A stretch of 64,000 nucleotides of DNA, taken from Gnetum montanum (Eukaryota; Streptophyta; Gnetopsida; Gnetales; Gnetaceae). A program made the position numbers and the translations under genes. Below are positions 33,061-45,087 of this stretch, in pieces. Position 1 is the stretch's first letter, and every line of letters begins with the position of its first letter. The DNA lies in NCBI GenBank assembly GCA_015680685.1, contig MNCI01016011.1, forward strand, positions 130,923-194,922. The letters are read 5' to 3'. The notes beneath the pieces are model-generated. The model was not told where the DNA came from. It was given only the letters and a program-made list of their open reading frames with translations, and did no database searches.

Positions 33061-35048
33061 AAGTGCAAAACACCATGAACAACCAAGTACTAAGCATTAT
33101 CCATCAGCCCCTGGCTAGGTGTCATCGCATCATATTCAAAAGTACATGGGATTAGGAAAATGTAGTTCAAGATGCTCTCACATGAACAAGCCATATCTTT
33201 AGTTCTTGTCAATAGCTGATTTTTGGCAGACTCAGAACCAAGACATAGGAAGTGCGTTCTTTGGAGAAACGGGATTCTTGTAGAGTGTTTACGGGATCCC
33301 GTTGTAAATAGCCAAAGCCATGCAATGATGTGCAACATGATCATTTAAGACACGAGCGTAACTATTTTTTTTAGAAACTTGCCTTCTTGCTTGGGGCTCA
33401 TATGAGAATAGCCAATAGTCTATAGTTTATGATGTCAACGGGGTCATGAAGATCTTTTCCATGCATTTTGTTCTTTGATCTTTTGTTCTTTTTCTTTTTT
33501 CTTATTTTTTTCTTCTTTTCTTTTATTTTTTATTTTTGGAAAAGCTTGCTTTTTCTTTTCTTTTTTCTTTTCTTTTTGGAAGAGCTTGCTTTCAGTGCTG
33601 TGCTCGTGCTCATGCGCTTGAATTTGTATCATGTGCCATGTACTGTGTTTTGTGTTGCAACTACTTAGAGAATCACAGTGTGCAATAGTGTATCAAGAGC
33701 ATTGGGATGAGTAGAATGTATCCAGGGAGTGTAATTGAATAGGATAGGGGGAACATGATGGGGAATAGGGAATGTATCAGGAGTTGGTAATGTACTTATG
33801 AAAAGATTGATTAACCCAGTTGTATGTGTTAGGAAGAATGTGATACCTTGTCATCATGATGAAGTGCATTTGTGCACGAATGCCTCAGGTGTGTCATCCT
33901 ACAAACACAACTCCAAGGAGACAAGAGAACAACAAATGATTTGGTTAACTAAGCACTTTAAACATGAACACAACAAAGAGATAGAGCCACCATGTGCGAT
34001 TTCAATGTAGATAGCACAACATCAGCTTCATCTGGGTCTATGAGCCAAATTATGTAGCAAGTTTTTATGGAATAGGTATAGCCAATTGCAGCAACATATA
34101 TTTTCAAGTATATCCTGGTCATTGATGATGTCGCTAGTTTATAGTCTTAGTAGACTATTGTGGGTTAGTTTCATGTCATAACCCTTTGGACGACTCCAAT
34201 TTAGCATCATAGCAGATGGTGTGTTGCTAGTTTATAGTTGTAGCAAACTATCAAGAGGCAAACCAGTTTATAGTCTTAGTGGACTCTAGATGCTAATTTT
34301 ATGTCATGGTGGACAGATGTAGTAGTTTGGTGTCATGACAGATAGAGTTCTGTGGTATCAGTTTACTTTCATGACTCCAGGACATTCTGTGGTGCCAATT
34401 TCAAGTCATAGGCCCAGGACCATTCTATGGTATCATTTTTAAGTCGTGATGCCAGGACCATCTATTGTGCTAGTTTAACATCATGACTCAAGGACTAGCT
34501 ATGCCAATTTATAGTCATAGTGGACTATTGCTTACCTCCTTGTGTAAGGTGTGATGCTGCATGTGTGATCATGCTATGTATCTATAAGATCCTGTAAAAA
34601 TCAACTAGAAAGAAAACAACATCAAGCAACACTTGTCGTAAATAGAGTTAAAATGTATGAATGAAAGAAAAACAATGCAAAAGTGGTATTTTTAGGCCAT
34701 TTCAGGCCATAAGCTAGTTTAAGGCCTTTTTGAGCCATGTGTTTTTGTAGTTTTATGTTTTTCTTTTTTCTTTTTTATGTTTTTCAAATGCAATGTGTAA
34801 AATAAGTTGAAGAAAGTGTAAACAAAGAAAAATGTGTGATCTAAGTGAGCGGCCAAAATGTAAATGCATAGGCTAGTGCAATATAAACAAAAGTCAAAAA
34901 TTCATAGCAAGTGGAGGCAAAGGGTAGGCAAGCACCCACATTTTTGGCCAAGGGAAAGTATTGATCATGTAGTTGCTTCCTAACCATGGTGTGGATTAGG
35001 GAGCATGTAAGACTTAGGATCCTCTAGGAGGCTGTTGGCTTCAACCAC
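33061..35048 (-). other. E3 3' non-coding region and PR-proximal spacer, pol missing
   Basis: 33235-33330 holds one copy of the 80-bp unit seen in E1. 33468-33590 is a pyrimidine-rich tract. 33892-33930 matches E1 3714-3755. 34135-34530 holds AGTTTATAGTC-type cassettes as in E1 3930-4145. 34695-34735 has the GGCCATTTCAGGCC and CTAGTTTAAGGCC cassette that in E1 flanks the other side of pol. The two cassette types, 3.4 kb of pol plus spacer apart in E1, are here almost adjacent. No gene is present. Confidence 0.65.
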
Positions 35049-37035
35049 TCATTTGGGTGTGTTAGCCTTAGGCATTGCGTTGGTTACCGTAGGTGTACCA
35101 CCAAGAAAATCTTCTTCTAAAACTTGCACCATGTCTATGTTGTGGATAGTCGAAGAGGAAGCATTATCACCATGGATGATGAGTTGACCACCTTTGTATG
35201 GAAGGTGGATTTCTTGGTGGATGGGAGAGGAGATGGCCCTTAGTTGGGCTAGCCAAGGCCTACCTAGAATCATGTTGAAACCTGGCATCTCCTCTATGAT
35301 AGTGAAATCTACACTAGTGGGGAATTTCTCTCCTACCACAAAGGCTAAGTTGATTGTACCCTTGACTATGACACATGATCCGTTGAAGGATTTTAGACAC
35401 GTGGTTTTGGTTGGCCTAATTTCATCTGCTTGGCCTAGCTTTTTAATGACTGAGTACAAGACTAAATTTGTTGTTGTACCATCATCAATGTGCACTCTGC
35501 AGTTGGTGCACTGCTCAACACATATGCTAATTGATAGGGGAGCTATAGTAACTTCCCCTCATTCAGGGTTGAATTTAACTACATTATCAAGGAATACTAG
35601 GGATTTTGAACCTGATTCTTATGATGTAGGGATCAACATCATTGCACGTATGGATGCCTCATTTGCAAGGATGTCCTCTGTAACCGAAATGGAGGCCAAG
35701 ATCTTGGCCAATGCTTGGTAGTGAGTAGATGAAGTCATGACCAGGTCGATAAGCTTAATGTTGTGTTCTTTTTCTTGAGCGTTTGCTTCACCTGGGTTAG
35801 TGTAGCTACAAAGTCCTTGTCATTAGTTTTTGTGTTGGCCTTGATTTCCTCCATGTGGCTTGAAAGACAGATCTCTCGGGAAGGGGACTTGTGCTTGGTT
35901 TTCTTGGCCTGCTTGGGGGTAGTGGCCCCAGTTTTTAGTTGTTGTTTGCAAGTTGTGGCCTTTTCTTCAGCCATGGGGGTTGTGAGGTGCTTGTTTGTCC
36001 TCTTGCATTACCATTTAATGGGCCTACCCGAGTTGCTAGTGGGGTCAACCCTTGAAGGAGAAGGGATTGAGATGTTGCCCACTGTTGGGCTTCGGGTAGG
36101 TGAGGGGCCATCACGTTGTGGCACCCTTACGATAAAGGGTTGATTAGTGGTTGTTGTAGGGATTGTTGTGTGACTAACTTGTTGTGGCACTTTGATGAAA
36201 AAAGGTTGCCTAGCAGTTCTTGTTGCTACGTCATGCCAGTTTAACATCTTAGCAGACGATTGTTATGGAACCTTGACCACAAAGGGTGTTGTAGGTGCCT
36301 GAGGTGGCACTTTGATAACAAAGGGAGGCCTCTTACTTGTGGAGGCTATGGGGACCTTTGCCTTGTTAGGAGGCACATGGATCAAATAAGGTTGTTGCAT
36401 AGGTTTGGGCTTGCCACCTATGCTAAATGAGTTTATGACATAGGAGGCATCATCTGTGTTGGATTGACTTGCCATGTCAATCACCAATTGGCCTTGTTCT
36501 ATCATTCTCTGTAGGTCATCCTGCAAGGCATGATAGTTGTCTGTACTATGACCAGCCAATTAATGGTAATGACAGTATTGGTCCAATTTAAAATTTTGTG
36601 GGACCAGGGGCTCATTTGGTATTGCTAATGTGGGTTTCCTTAGTAGTTCACAGTACCTATCATGTTTTTGGTGGGTAATCACCGATACATGTTTGTGTTG
36701 AATTTTGTTCGCTTTCAAGAGTTTCTCCAGTAGTTCAGAGGGTTGCTTCAGTAGTGGTGTATACTTTGAGCAATTCTTGCACTGAAAGTTGGACCTTGGG
36801 CTGGCCCCTGCCAATGTAGGTGAGTTGGCACCAAAGTTGGCAATTTTGTTAACTGGGGCTTTGGGTTGCTTAGCTGTTGGACCTCAGTTGGTTGCTTTTC
36901 TACTTGTGGCCACCGTTTCCACTGTTGTATTTTCCTTGCAAGCATGTTGGTTCCTGTAGGCCACATAATCTAGGTCATAAGCAATCCCTTCTCTAGTCCA
37001 TCTCACCTCACTATATAGTTAATCATAACTTGTGA
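35049..37035 (-). pseudogene. gag-pro: E3 gag (C-terminal part) and protease
   Basis: Read on the minus strand, the first recognisable part is YVAYRN near 36960, matching YIAYQN of E2 Gag. Then come KYTPLLKQPSELLEKLL and a damaged zinc finger near 36560 (CHYH, a stop, then GH, with Y for the last C). Four PFVIKVPP-like motifs follow (36400-36130), then LTQVKQTLKKKNTTLSL near 35790, then protease (35495-35049) with IDDGTTTN as its active-site motif and ILGRPWL. Stops and frame shifts occur near 36560, 36245 and 35735. The capsid domain is missing. Confidence 0.82.
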
Positions 37036-37039
37036 TTTT

Positions 37040-38110
37040 GTCTACTATAGCATTATTTTTCCAATCTAGTGATACTAACATGTATGTTCTCCTAGACAGG
37101 TATGTCTTACATTCAACTCCTTGAGTGCCTAAGGATACTTTTAGGCATAGTTATACAAGGGCATTACGTGCTAGATCCTGCTTTGGGGAGGATCCACTTG
37201 TATAATTGATGAGCAATGATTATACCCTATGCCCAACCATACAGCTTACAAGTATTCACATGCAATTCAGTTGAATTTCATAGACCTTGCATTCTTAAGT
37301 ACGTTGATTCTAGGATGTGAAATCTAATCGTGACAATCGTTGCCTTCCCAAATATACTTGTGAAGCTTAGTTGTATGGTTAAGTGTAATTGAGGCACATG
37401 ATTTTTATTATTTTATATTTTATTTGCCTATGATTAATAACAAGGTGAAACTAAATTTATTAACCAATTTAACTAATCTAATTAGTAATTAATAACTAAC
37501 TATCCTAACATAAGCATTCAGTCCCACTTTCCATACACATCTTAAATGCATACAACATTGCTGGGTTAGTAAGCATTAAGCATTACTGGGATTACTAAGC
37601 ATTGTATGTTATGCTCGAAGCAAATGTACTTATGTGTTTAATCTATTTAGTTTAATTAGTTGATTAATTAAAGTCTTACTTATCTAATCTAATTGTGTAA
37701 TTAATGAAAAAAATAAATGCAAAAATAAATCATTAATTTATTCCAAGTGTTACAAGGTTTGATCAAAAGGCTCATCTTTATTGTTATTCACACTAGTATG
37801 CTTAGGTACATCAGTGCTGGAATAAAGATCTGTAGACTTTCTAACTCTTGCTACGGGCACTCAAAAAAATATTCTAACTTTCAAATTATAAGACTGTAAG
37901 AGCTTTCTTACAACTATGACAAGACATGCCATAAACATGGTGGATGAGCATGTATTTATAGACTTTATTGTGGAGTTGCATTGATGGGGCCTCATAAATG
38001 TAGCAAACACTATGTCGACAAGGCCACATCGATAGGGGCCTATTGACACAACACTTTGATGCTTCATCAATAACTCTTTTATTTCATACTTGCCAAGAAA
38101 TTCCACATTA
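37040..38110 (-). repeat. LTR-like module A (minus strand)
   Basis: On the minus strand this reads as a promoter and polyadenylation module: CTATAAATACATGC near 37950, then GATCTTTATTCCAGCACTGATGTACC and ACAATAAAGATGAG near 37790, then AGTAATCCCAGTAATGC and TAAGATGTGTATGG near 37530. The same order is found on the plus strand at 38820-39270. It looks like a decayed LTR. Its boundaries are not clear, and no body of an element could be tied to it. Confidence 0.45.
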
Positions 38111-38399
38111 TCTTATGCCTTTCAAAACATCTAATAAACTTTCCATATCATCTAATAATCTATCGATACATTAGAAATTAATTATCCATTTCTTATCCAT
38201 ATCATAAACTTCGTTGTTTGAGATTTCTTCTTCATGAACTTTGAATGTCAAATTTTCAAAAACTATGCATCATTAATGGTCCAAGACCCTCTAGACAAGC
38301 TTGACATCTTCCAAAAATTTCATTTGACTCATTTTTCCCAAGAAAAATTAATAATTTTTTTAAACTTTTTAATAGTGACGTTGTAGTTACAATGTCATA

Positions 38400-39720
38400 G
38401 GCACCTATGATGTTGTATTTATGATGTATGATCTACGATGTCATGCATATAAAAACTAGTATATATACATGTGGAAGTTAGTGAAAATTTTTATTTCTCT
38501 CATTTGTAGTAAGAGAACTTTTTGCAATTATTTTCAACCCTCATACACACTAGCTTCCAAAGGCCATAACTTCACCCATGTAACTTTGACTTCGAAAATT
38601 CGTAAATCTTGTTGCTCTTGAAGCACTCAACTTAGTCGTGGGGGTATATAAGCATACGAAAATTTGAGCCAAAATTTGAGATAATAAGAATCTTAATGTT
38701 AATTGATCTCAAACCCTTGATCTCGAACCCTCGATATCAAACCCTTGATATCAGACCCTCGATATTGGGTACATGATATCATGACCTGGGCAACGATATC
38801 AGATACACGATATCGTTGTTCCTGTGTAACCCTATAAATACCACATTTGAGTGCATAGGAAAGAGTAAGTTTTAGAGTAAGTTAGTGTTAGAATAGAGTC
38901 TTTTTTGTTCATTTTTAGTTCATCTCAACTCTTTCCCCAGTGCATGCCCACAGTGTAATGATTGTAATTGTATAGAACCTTTATTCGAGTGTGATGTACT
39001 TGGACACGTGCATGATCGACAATAAAGATTAAGATTACTTCATCATTGCAGCATTCAATTAGTTTTAATTACTTAATTATTATTTATTATTATCTTAATT
39101 AATATTTCTTACCCTTCATTTAATATCCCTATTATTAAACATGGAATGAGTATGACTTAATCACAAGCATTTAAGTGTGACTACTTGGTAACCCAGTAGC
39201 GTACCTAGGACATGTGCTTGGTAATCCCAGTAGTAGTACATGAGGTCTAAGATGTGTACGGATGATTAAGAGATAGATGCTCATCACACTTAGGCTAGCT
39301 TAGACTCTCTTCACCCTTTCCCTATTAGCTTAAACAAAGTTATTTCCATTGTCCCTAGGAGTAGCACTAGTTAGGACCACATCATACACCTCACTATGAA
39401 CTAAACCATGTTAATTTGGTTGAGGCTTGAGGCTTAATTTCAATTTTGAGAATATTGGATTGAGTAACAAAAGGGTTTCATTTTATTGCTATCATTTTGG
39501 TTGTTGCAGAAATTATATGTTGGGCCAGAATATGGCTCCTGAGTAAGGAAATGGATTCAATGCCAGATTTAATTTTCTTTCTTCAATTTAATTTATTGGT
39601 GATATTGCAATCTTCTGTACAATTTTTAAGCATTAACAATATTTTGGATTTACATTGTACTTGTTCTATACTTTACAATGTATTTTTATGATATATGAGA
39701 TTTAATTTTTAAAAAACTTA
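38400..39720 (+). repeat. LTR-like module B (plus strand)
   Basis: The plus strand has CCCTATAAATACCAC (38830), then AACCTTTATTCGAGTGTGATGTACTTGG and ACAATAAAGATTAAG (38975-39035), then GGTAACCCAGTAG, GGTAATCCCAGTAG and TAAGATGTGTACGG (39190-39260). It is related to module A in the opposite direction. Short GATATC-rich phrases (38700-38815, for example CCCTTGATATCAGACCCTCG) precede the TATA box. Whether it belongs to the E6 LTR, which must end near 39977, could not be decided. Confidence 0.45.
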
Positions 39721-39981
39721 TATATTTAAATTTTCTCTAACACATCCCCGGCTACGAACCCATCCCCACTTTTTCTTGAAGCACACGTACCCAAACATGT
39801 TTAGAATCACGAATCCTTGATTCCTCGCTTCCACGAATCGGATTCTTTTGATGCATAGACCATGAATATAATTTTTCCACTGTTATTCATGGTGATATGG
39901 TGTTTTATTAGTTGCTATATAACCCAAGGTGTTGCTTATATCCTACCGAAATGGTAAGCATCCACCACGTCTTGTCATTTC

Positions 39982-39994
39982 TGGTATCAGATCC
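39982..39994 (+). promoter_or_regulatory. E6 primer-binding site, initiator-methionine type
   Basis: TGGTATCAGATCC matches the common plant PBS complementary to initiator tRNA-Met (TGGTATCAGAGC) with a small change. The preceding CTTGTCA ending at 39977 would be the end of the 5' LTR; its start is not visible. Confidence 0.7.
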
Positions 39995-39999
39995 ACAGT

Positions 40000-41867
40000 T
40001 CTGAGTCTATGCAAGATAAAAGAAGGGAAGAAAAGAAGAAGATTCCATACCTTGAAAGAGGAAGAGGAAAAGGACAAGGTCCAAGAATGGTGTCCATTAA
40101 CATGGTTGGAGCCATGGATATATTATGGAACTTGTAGGCCAAATGGAACGTAATAGAGCCAGTAGAGAGAAGATCAATCCCCGTGGTGGATGCTAGAGAA
40201 TGAAAGAAGGTTGGTCTATCTGGAGAAGCTCTACCACCAACTAATGCTCTTTTCACATATGCAAAAGGAGAAGAGAGGTTCTTGCATACTTTGTTCCAAG
40301 TTAGTAAGAAATTTAGAATGGGTATTCCTTGCTTTAATGGAGGTTTATATATAGATGTTTTGTTAGATTAGATTTGGGAGATGAAGTTTTACTTTGAATT
40401 GGAAGAAATGAAGGAGAGTAAAAAGGTGAAAATCACGATGGAGGTTCTTTGCTTTAATGGAATGGGTGTTCCTTACATTAATGGAGAGCATGAAGGTGAA
40501 AATCACAATGCCTTGGTTGACAAGAGTTACTGCCACATGGTGGGAAAAGGTATAGATGAAACATTGTTTAAAGGAGAAAATCAAGATCTAGATTAGATTT
40601 TTCTAGAAACTAAAAAGTAAGTTTTTACCAACTAATTACTACAGATATTTGTACATCAAATTTCAGAAATGGAAGTAGAGAGAAAAGAGTATAATAGAGT
40701 ACATAGAGGGGTTTCACCTTCTATTTATTCATGTTGAGTTGATAGAGGGCATGGAGGAAGAAGTTGTCCATTATGTTAGTAGTTTTCAAATGACCATCCA
40801 AGATGAAATGGTCATTATAACACCTCACACCATGGAGAAAACATATCAGTTGACATTAAAAGCAGATAGAGAAGGCCAAAACAATCTCAATTTAGGAGAG
40901 GTAGCTAAAGAAGATGTGGGGGAAACATCTGTTGTGAATGTGCAATTACTACTAATGGAAGGCAAGAAGTCCCATACAAAGATAGATTTCCATGCACACA
41001 TTGTGGAAGAGGTCCATATGGATTCCACCATAGGAGAGGTGCCTATGGTTTTTACTTTGAGCATAGTGCATATGAAGTTCATCATGAAGGGGTTGATAAA
41101 TGCTGTGAACAAAATAAGGGACCATTTTCTGGATTCTACTATAATTGTGATGAAATCAAGCATCTGTTAGTGAACTACCTATGAAGAAATTTACCACATT
41201 ACTAACACCAAGAACCAATAATAAGACTGTGCAAGCTCTTCTAATGTGAAAACACCAATGGAGGCTTAGTCAAAAGCTAAGGCTACTGTCCAAATTCATG
41301 AGCAAATGATGTTAAAGACAATAACCTTGTTAATAATCAAGGAGCTAGAAGTGGATGAAAGAAAGAACCTACTAATATTTCAAATTCAGTGTAATGATAA
41401 ATTATTCAAATGGTTGATGATAATGGTAGCTCTGATAATCCAGTTTCTAAATATATAGTAGAACAGCTGTAGTCACTAGTTAAGCCACATCCAAAAGCAT
41501 ATATGGTTAGTTAGTTGGATCAAAAGAACAATCATAAAATTACTCACTAGTGCATGATGAAGTTTAAAATGGGTTCATTTTCAAATATGGTGTTTTATGA
41601 TGTAATCCTCATGGATGCCTGCTTCCTCATTTTGGACAAACCATGGCAATATAATAGGTGTTTCTTAATTGATTCATGATTTCATACTATGACTATGAAG
41701 AAAAATGTTCTATGTCTTAGACTACATGGTAATAAAAACAAGAAGGTTGTAATACCACCATCATTAAGATTTTGCATAGTGAAGAAATTAGAGATGGTCC
41801 CAACCATCAACTTGAAGAAGAAGGCTTTTGCTATTGTGGAAAATTGGAATCACTACCAAAAACTAAA
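40000..41867 (+). pseudogene. gag-pro: E6 gag-protease (Ty3/gypsy)
   Basis: Gag is recognised by FNGGLYIDVLLDxIWEMKFYFE near 40337-40400, the counterpart of the FDGSxDPxEFLDWxxExEKYF signature. A zinc-knuckle remnant (YNCDEIKHL) lies near 41140. Protease lies at 41420-41720, with DNGSSDN for the usual DSGSS, then KPHPKAYMV and VFYDVILMDACFLILDKPWQYNR (IPMDACHLLLGRPWQYDR type). Several stops occur. The frame is cut at 41867 by E5, and RT resumes after 50771. The primer site and the PWQYDR-type protease set it apart from the Tat elements. Confidence 0.75.
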
Positions 41868-43676
41868 TGTTGATGCATAAATTTGGACATACCAACACCT
41901 AAGAAAAACTCATTTGAGGAGACTATTGCCTAGGGTGCCTCCCCTATGGGTATGAAAACTTGAGAATAGTCTTAGCTGGAGAGGGCTATGTGACATTTCA
42001 AAAAGTAAATTAAATTGAAAAGTTGGAAAATTTTAAATTGAATACTATCTTAAAAAAATACAGTAACTAATAAATTTTAAACATTTCCCTAGTCTCGTGT
42101 TGTTTTTGCTAGTCTATGCCATCTCATTGTCGTAGACATTGCCACAGTTGACATTGCTTGTAGCTACCAAGAAAGGGAGAGAGGGAGAGAGAGAGAGATT
42201 TGTTCCACCACCAACCTTCACCGTTCATAGTTGTTGCTAGTTAGAACACCCTTGTAGCAACAAGGATGAAACCCTACTACATAAGAATATGTTGTTACTG
42301 CTACTAGGTGTTGTTGTTGTTGCAACCATAGACTATCGTTGACTGCTACCTGCTTTTGACTACTACATGCCACTTGCTATCACAAATATTGCCACTATGC
42401 AAACTGTTGAGAGAGAAAAAAATTGAACCTCACACACCTTATAGTTATACCACCACTGCCATTCCATTGATCATGGTGCTGCTATTGATGTGCTATTGTT
42501 GATGTGTCTGCATCTACAATTGCTGATCACCACCACCATGCGTGCAGCCCACCATTCACCTCTAATGTCATTGAGGGATCTCTGATGTGCACTGCAGTTT
42601 GCTTCAAAACCTGCTGCATGTTGCCAGTTGGTACTCAATAGTGAAGAGAGAGACGCACCATACAGGAAGACCATCGACCACCATTGGTGTCTATGTTACG
42701 GTTCCATTGTTGGGACTACTGCCACCATCACATGTAGATAACTAACTAGGATAGAGGGGAGGCTACCTAATCTGCCTGCAACTGTGATTACCATTGCCAT
42801 GCACCCTGCCTGAGAGAGGAGAGTTTGGTTAATGATTTTGGTTGCTGGTTACTTCCCAAGGAAGGGAAGGCCCAATATCCCATCCTCCCTAATTGAGTAA
42901 GCTTCTCCCTATTATAAGCCATTCTCCATCACTCCTTAAATGCCCATGTTACCATGTCTCCACCACGTCCATCATCGATTACAACCACATCCCATGTCTA
43001 CCATGTAATGCATGTCGATTACTACAACATGCTACTTATAACTCTCCACCATGACCACCACCATGTCTCTACCACCAATCGTAATGTCTGTTGCCTATAG
43101 TTACCTATGCATGTCTCTACGTGACCTACTTGCAATGCCCACATCCACTGTTGTTACTACAACCATGCACCCTATTGGAGAGAGGGGAAAACAATAAGAA
43201 AAAAAATGGAGAATTTGAAATAGTAATGGTGATGAGATGAACATGTCAAATTTTTGAGGAATGAATTGTGTTTGCAAGGTAGCATTCCTACAATGGTTCT
43301 CCACTACCCCCTTTCTATTACCTGTTGTGTTTGATTATGTCTTTTCTTAACCTTGGGATTATATTAGGTTTTTTTGTATTTATGATGTTTTTCTGGCATA
43401 AGCAAAAATGCAATTCTCGATACAACATAATTTGATTTAAAGGGAGAATAGGCTACGTGGAGGTTCCTTTACTATCTAATGCATGTACATTTCCTTATGA
43501 TTCTTTGTCTTTTTAAATGATTTATTTTGGTTCTTCCATTTTCATGTTGTTTATAATTAGTAATTGGTCTTAAAATTTTACTGTCTATAATTTTTTGAAT
43601 CTATTGGATGATATAAATGTATATGCTATTGTTAATCATGGCCCTATGCCTAGCATGAACAATGTTGGCATCAACA
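41868..43676 (-). repeat. E5 left LTR (3' LTR)
   Basis: This 1809-bp repeat is collinear with 48997-50771. It has a short (GA)n run near 42179-42199 and long stretches of degenerate CCACCATG-like triplets (42420-43140). No clear polypurine tract is visible next to its inner end. Confidence 0.9.
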
Positions 43677-44315
43677 CTTAGTCGCTAACTTAAAACTTGC
43701 ATGCAAGTGCAAGGATAGCAACATCACAAAAATTTTAAAATAATGGAAGAATATGTAAAATATAAAGAAACAAAAGGATCATGAAATAAGGACAAAATGA
43801 AATTGGAAGTAAATTATAATGTTTTAAAATGATTAGAATAATCACATAATCATAAGAGCACTAAACATGAGTCACCATTAATTACACCACCTTGTTTAAT
43901 CAAACTCTAAATATATAATTTTTCTATTTTAACTACATAGATATATGTATATATATATAATTAAAATATATAATTTTAATATCTCATTCTCAATCTTCTC
44001 ACAAAGTAAAAGTAAAAGGTATGTGGACTACTTTGAGCATGAGACTTATGCCAAACTTAATGAAGAGGGCAAGCTTATCTTAGATCATAGCTAGCACAAC
44101 TTTTAGATTTTTCCTTGGGGCTTTTTTTTTTTTTTTTACATTTAGAAAGGGAATAGGTGAAAAGGGGTTATTTTCTTTTCTCTCTCTTTTTTAAAAAATT
44201 TTTGGGAAACAGGTTTAAAAGGAGGAATGAAGGCTAAGGTGAGGATTCTGCCAGACCCCATCACACTCAAGAACCTATTACACTACCAATGAACATGGTC
44301 CTCATTCTTTTCTTT

Positions 44316-44375
<60 letters not shown>

Positions 44376-45087
44376 AAGAAACTTTGCTCATGGTGTACTT
44401 CATTCTCAAGGTAGGAATTCCAACATGAGTCTGGTCAATTAGATGCACTACCAAAGAACATGGTCCTTTTTGAACTTTTCCCATGGTGGAGTTCAACCCT
44501 TGTGTATGTACCTTTTAATTATGGCATCATAGTAGGTCTCTTGGGTGGCTAAGGGTTCTCAAGTGGAGATGAACACACTTCACCTTGTTGCTCATAGGGT
44601 AGCCATGGATCATCACACTTGAGGGTTGGGGCTTAGGAGAGGGAAAATGGGATTTTCCAAGGTCACTTAGTGATTTTGGCTAACCATTCTCCAATGTCAC
44701 ATATCTTACACTCACATGATCATGATGATAACATGATAAGTTAGCATAAATCATGTCCTCCATAATCCAACATAACCAATAAGACTAAAACCTTGAAAAA
44801 GATTGGAAAGAATCATAGCATTATTGAAATATATGATATAAAGGAGATTTTATGTAATAGTAATAGGATATATCATGTAAAGTATTATACATACATTATT
44901 TTTCAATGGTGTTATGATGACCCAATGCCTAGTAACTCAAATAACCATAATGGTTATTAAAATCATATGAAAAGCATAAATCAAACCAAACCAATATGCT
45001 AAGAAACAGATAATAAAAATGTAAAGAAAACATGCAAATGCAACTATATATAAATGAAATGCATGGTGAAGGGAAGAAAACATGCAA
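43677..45087 (-). other. E5 3' non-coding region
   Basis: No gene was seen. It contains a 52-bp perfect (CT)n microsatellite (44321-44372), flanked by two copies of CACTACCAA(T/A)GAACATGGTCCT at 44281 and 44447. Confidence 0.6.
44321..44372. repeat. (CT)26 microsatellite
   Basis: Uninterrupted CT dinucleotides. Confidence 0.98.

Larger units (their letters stand above)
33007..37035 (-). mobile_element. E3 internal region: Tat-lineage element lacking pol and its 5' LTR
   Basis: From the LTR inward: polypurine tract (33007-33023), a 3' non-coding region like that of E1, a short spacer, then protease and part of gag on the minus strand. The whole RT-to-integrase region, 3.4 kb in E1, is absent between about 34560 and 34690. 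The 5' end (capsid part of gag, leader, 5' LTR) is also missing; recognisable similarity ends near 37035. It was later hit in its LTR by E1 and E2. Confidence 0.75.

Noticed and set aside
33444-33668. Frames rich in K/E (minus) or F/L (plus)
   Set aside because: Product of a pyrimidine/purine-biased tract in the E3 3' region, not a gene.
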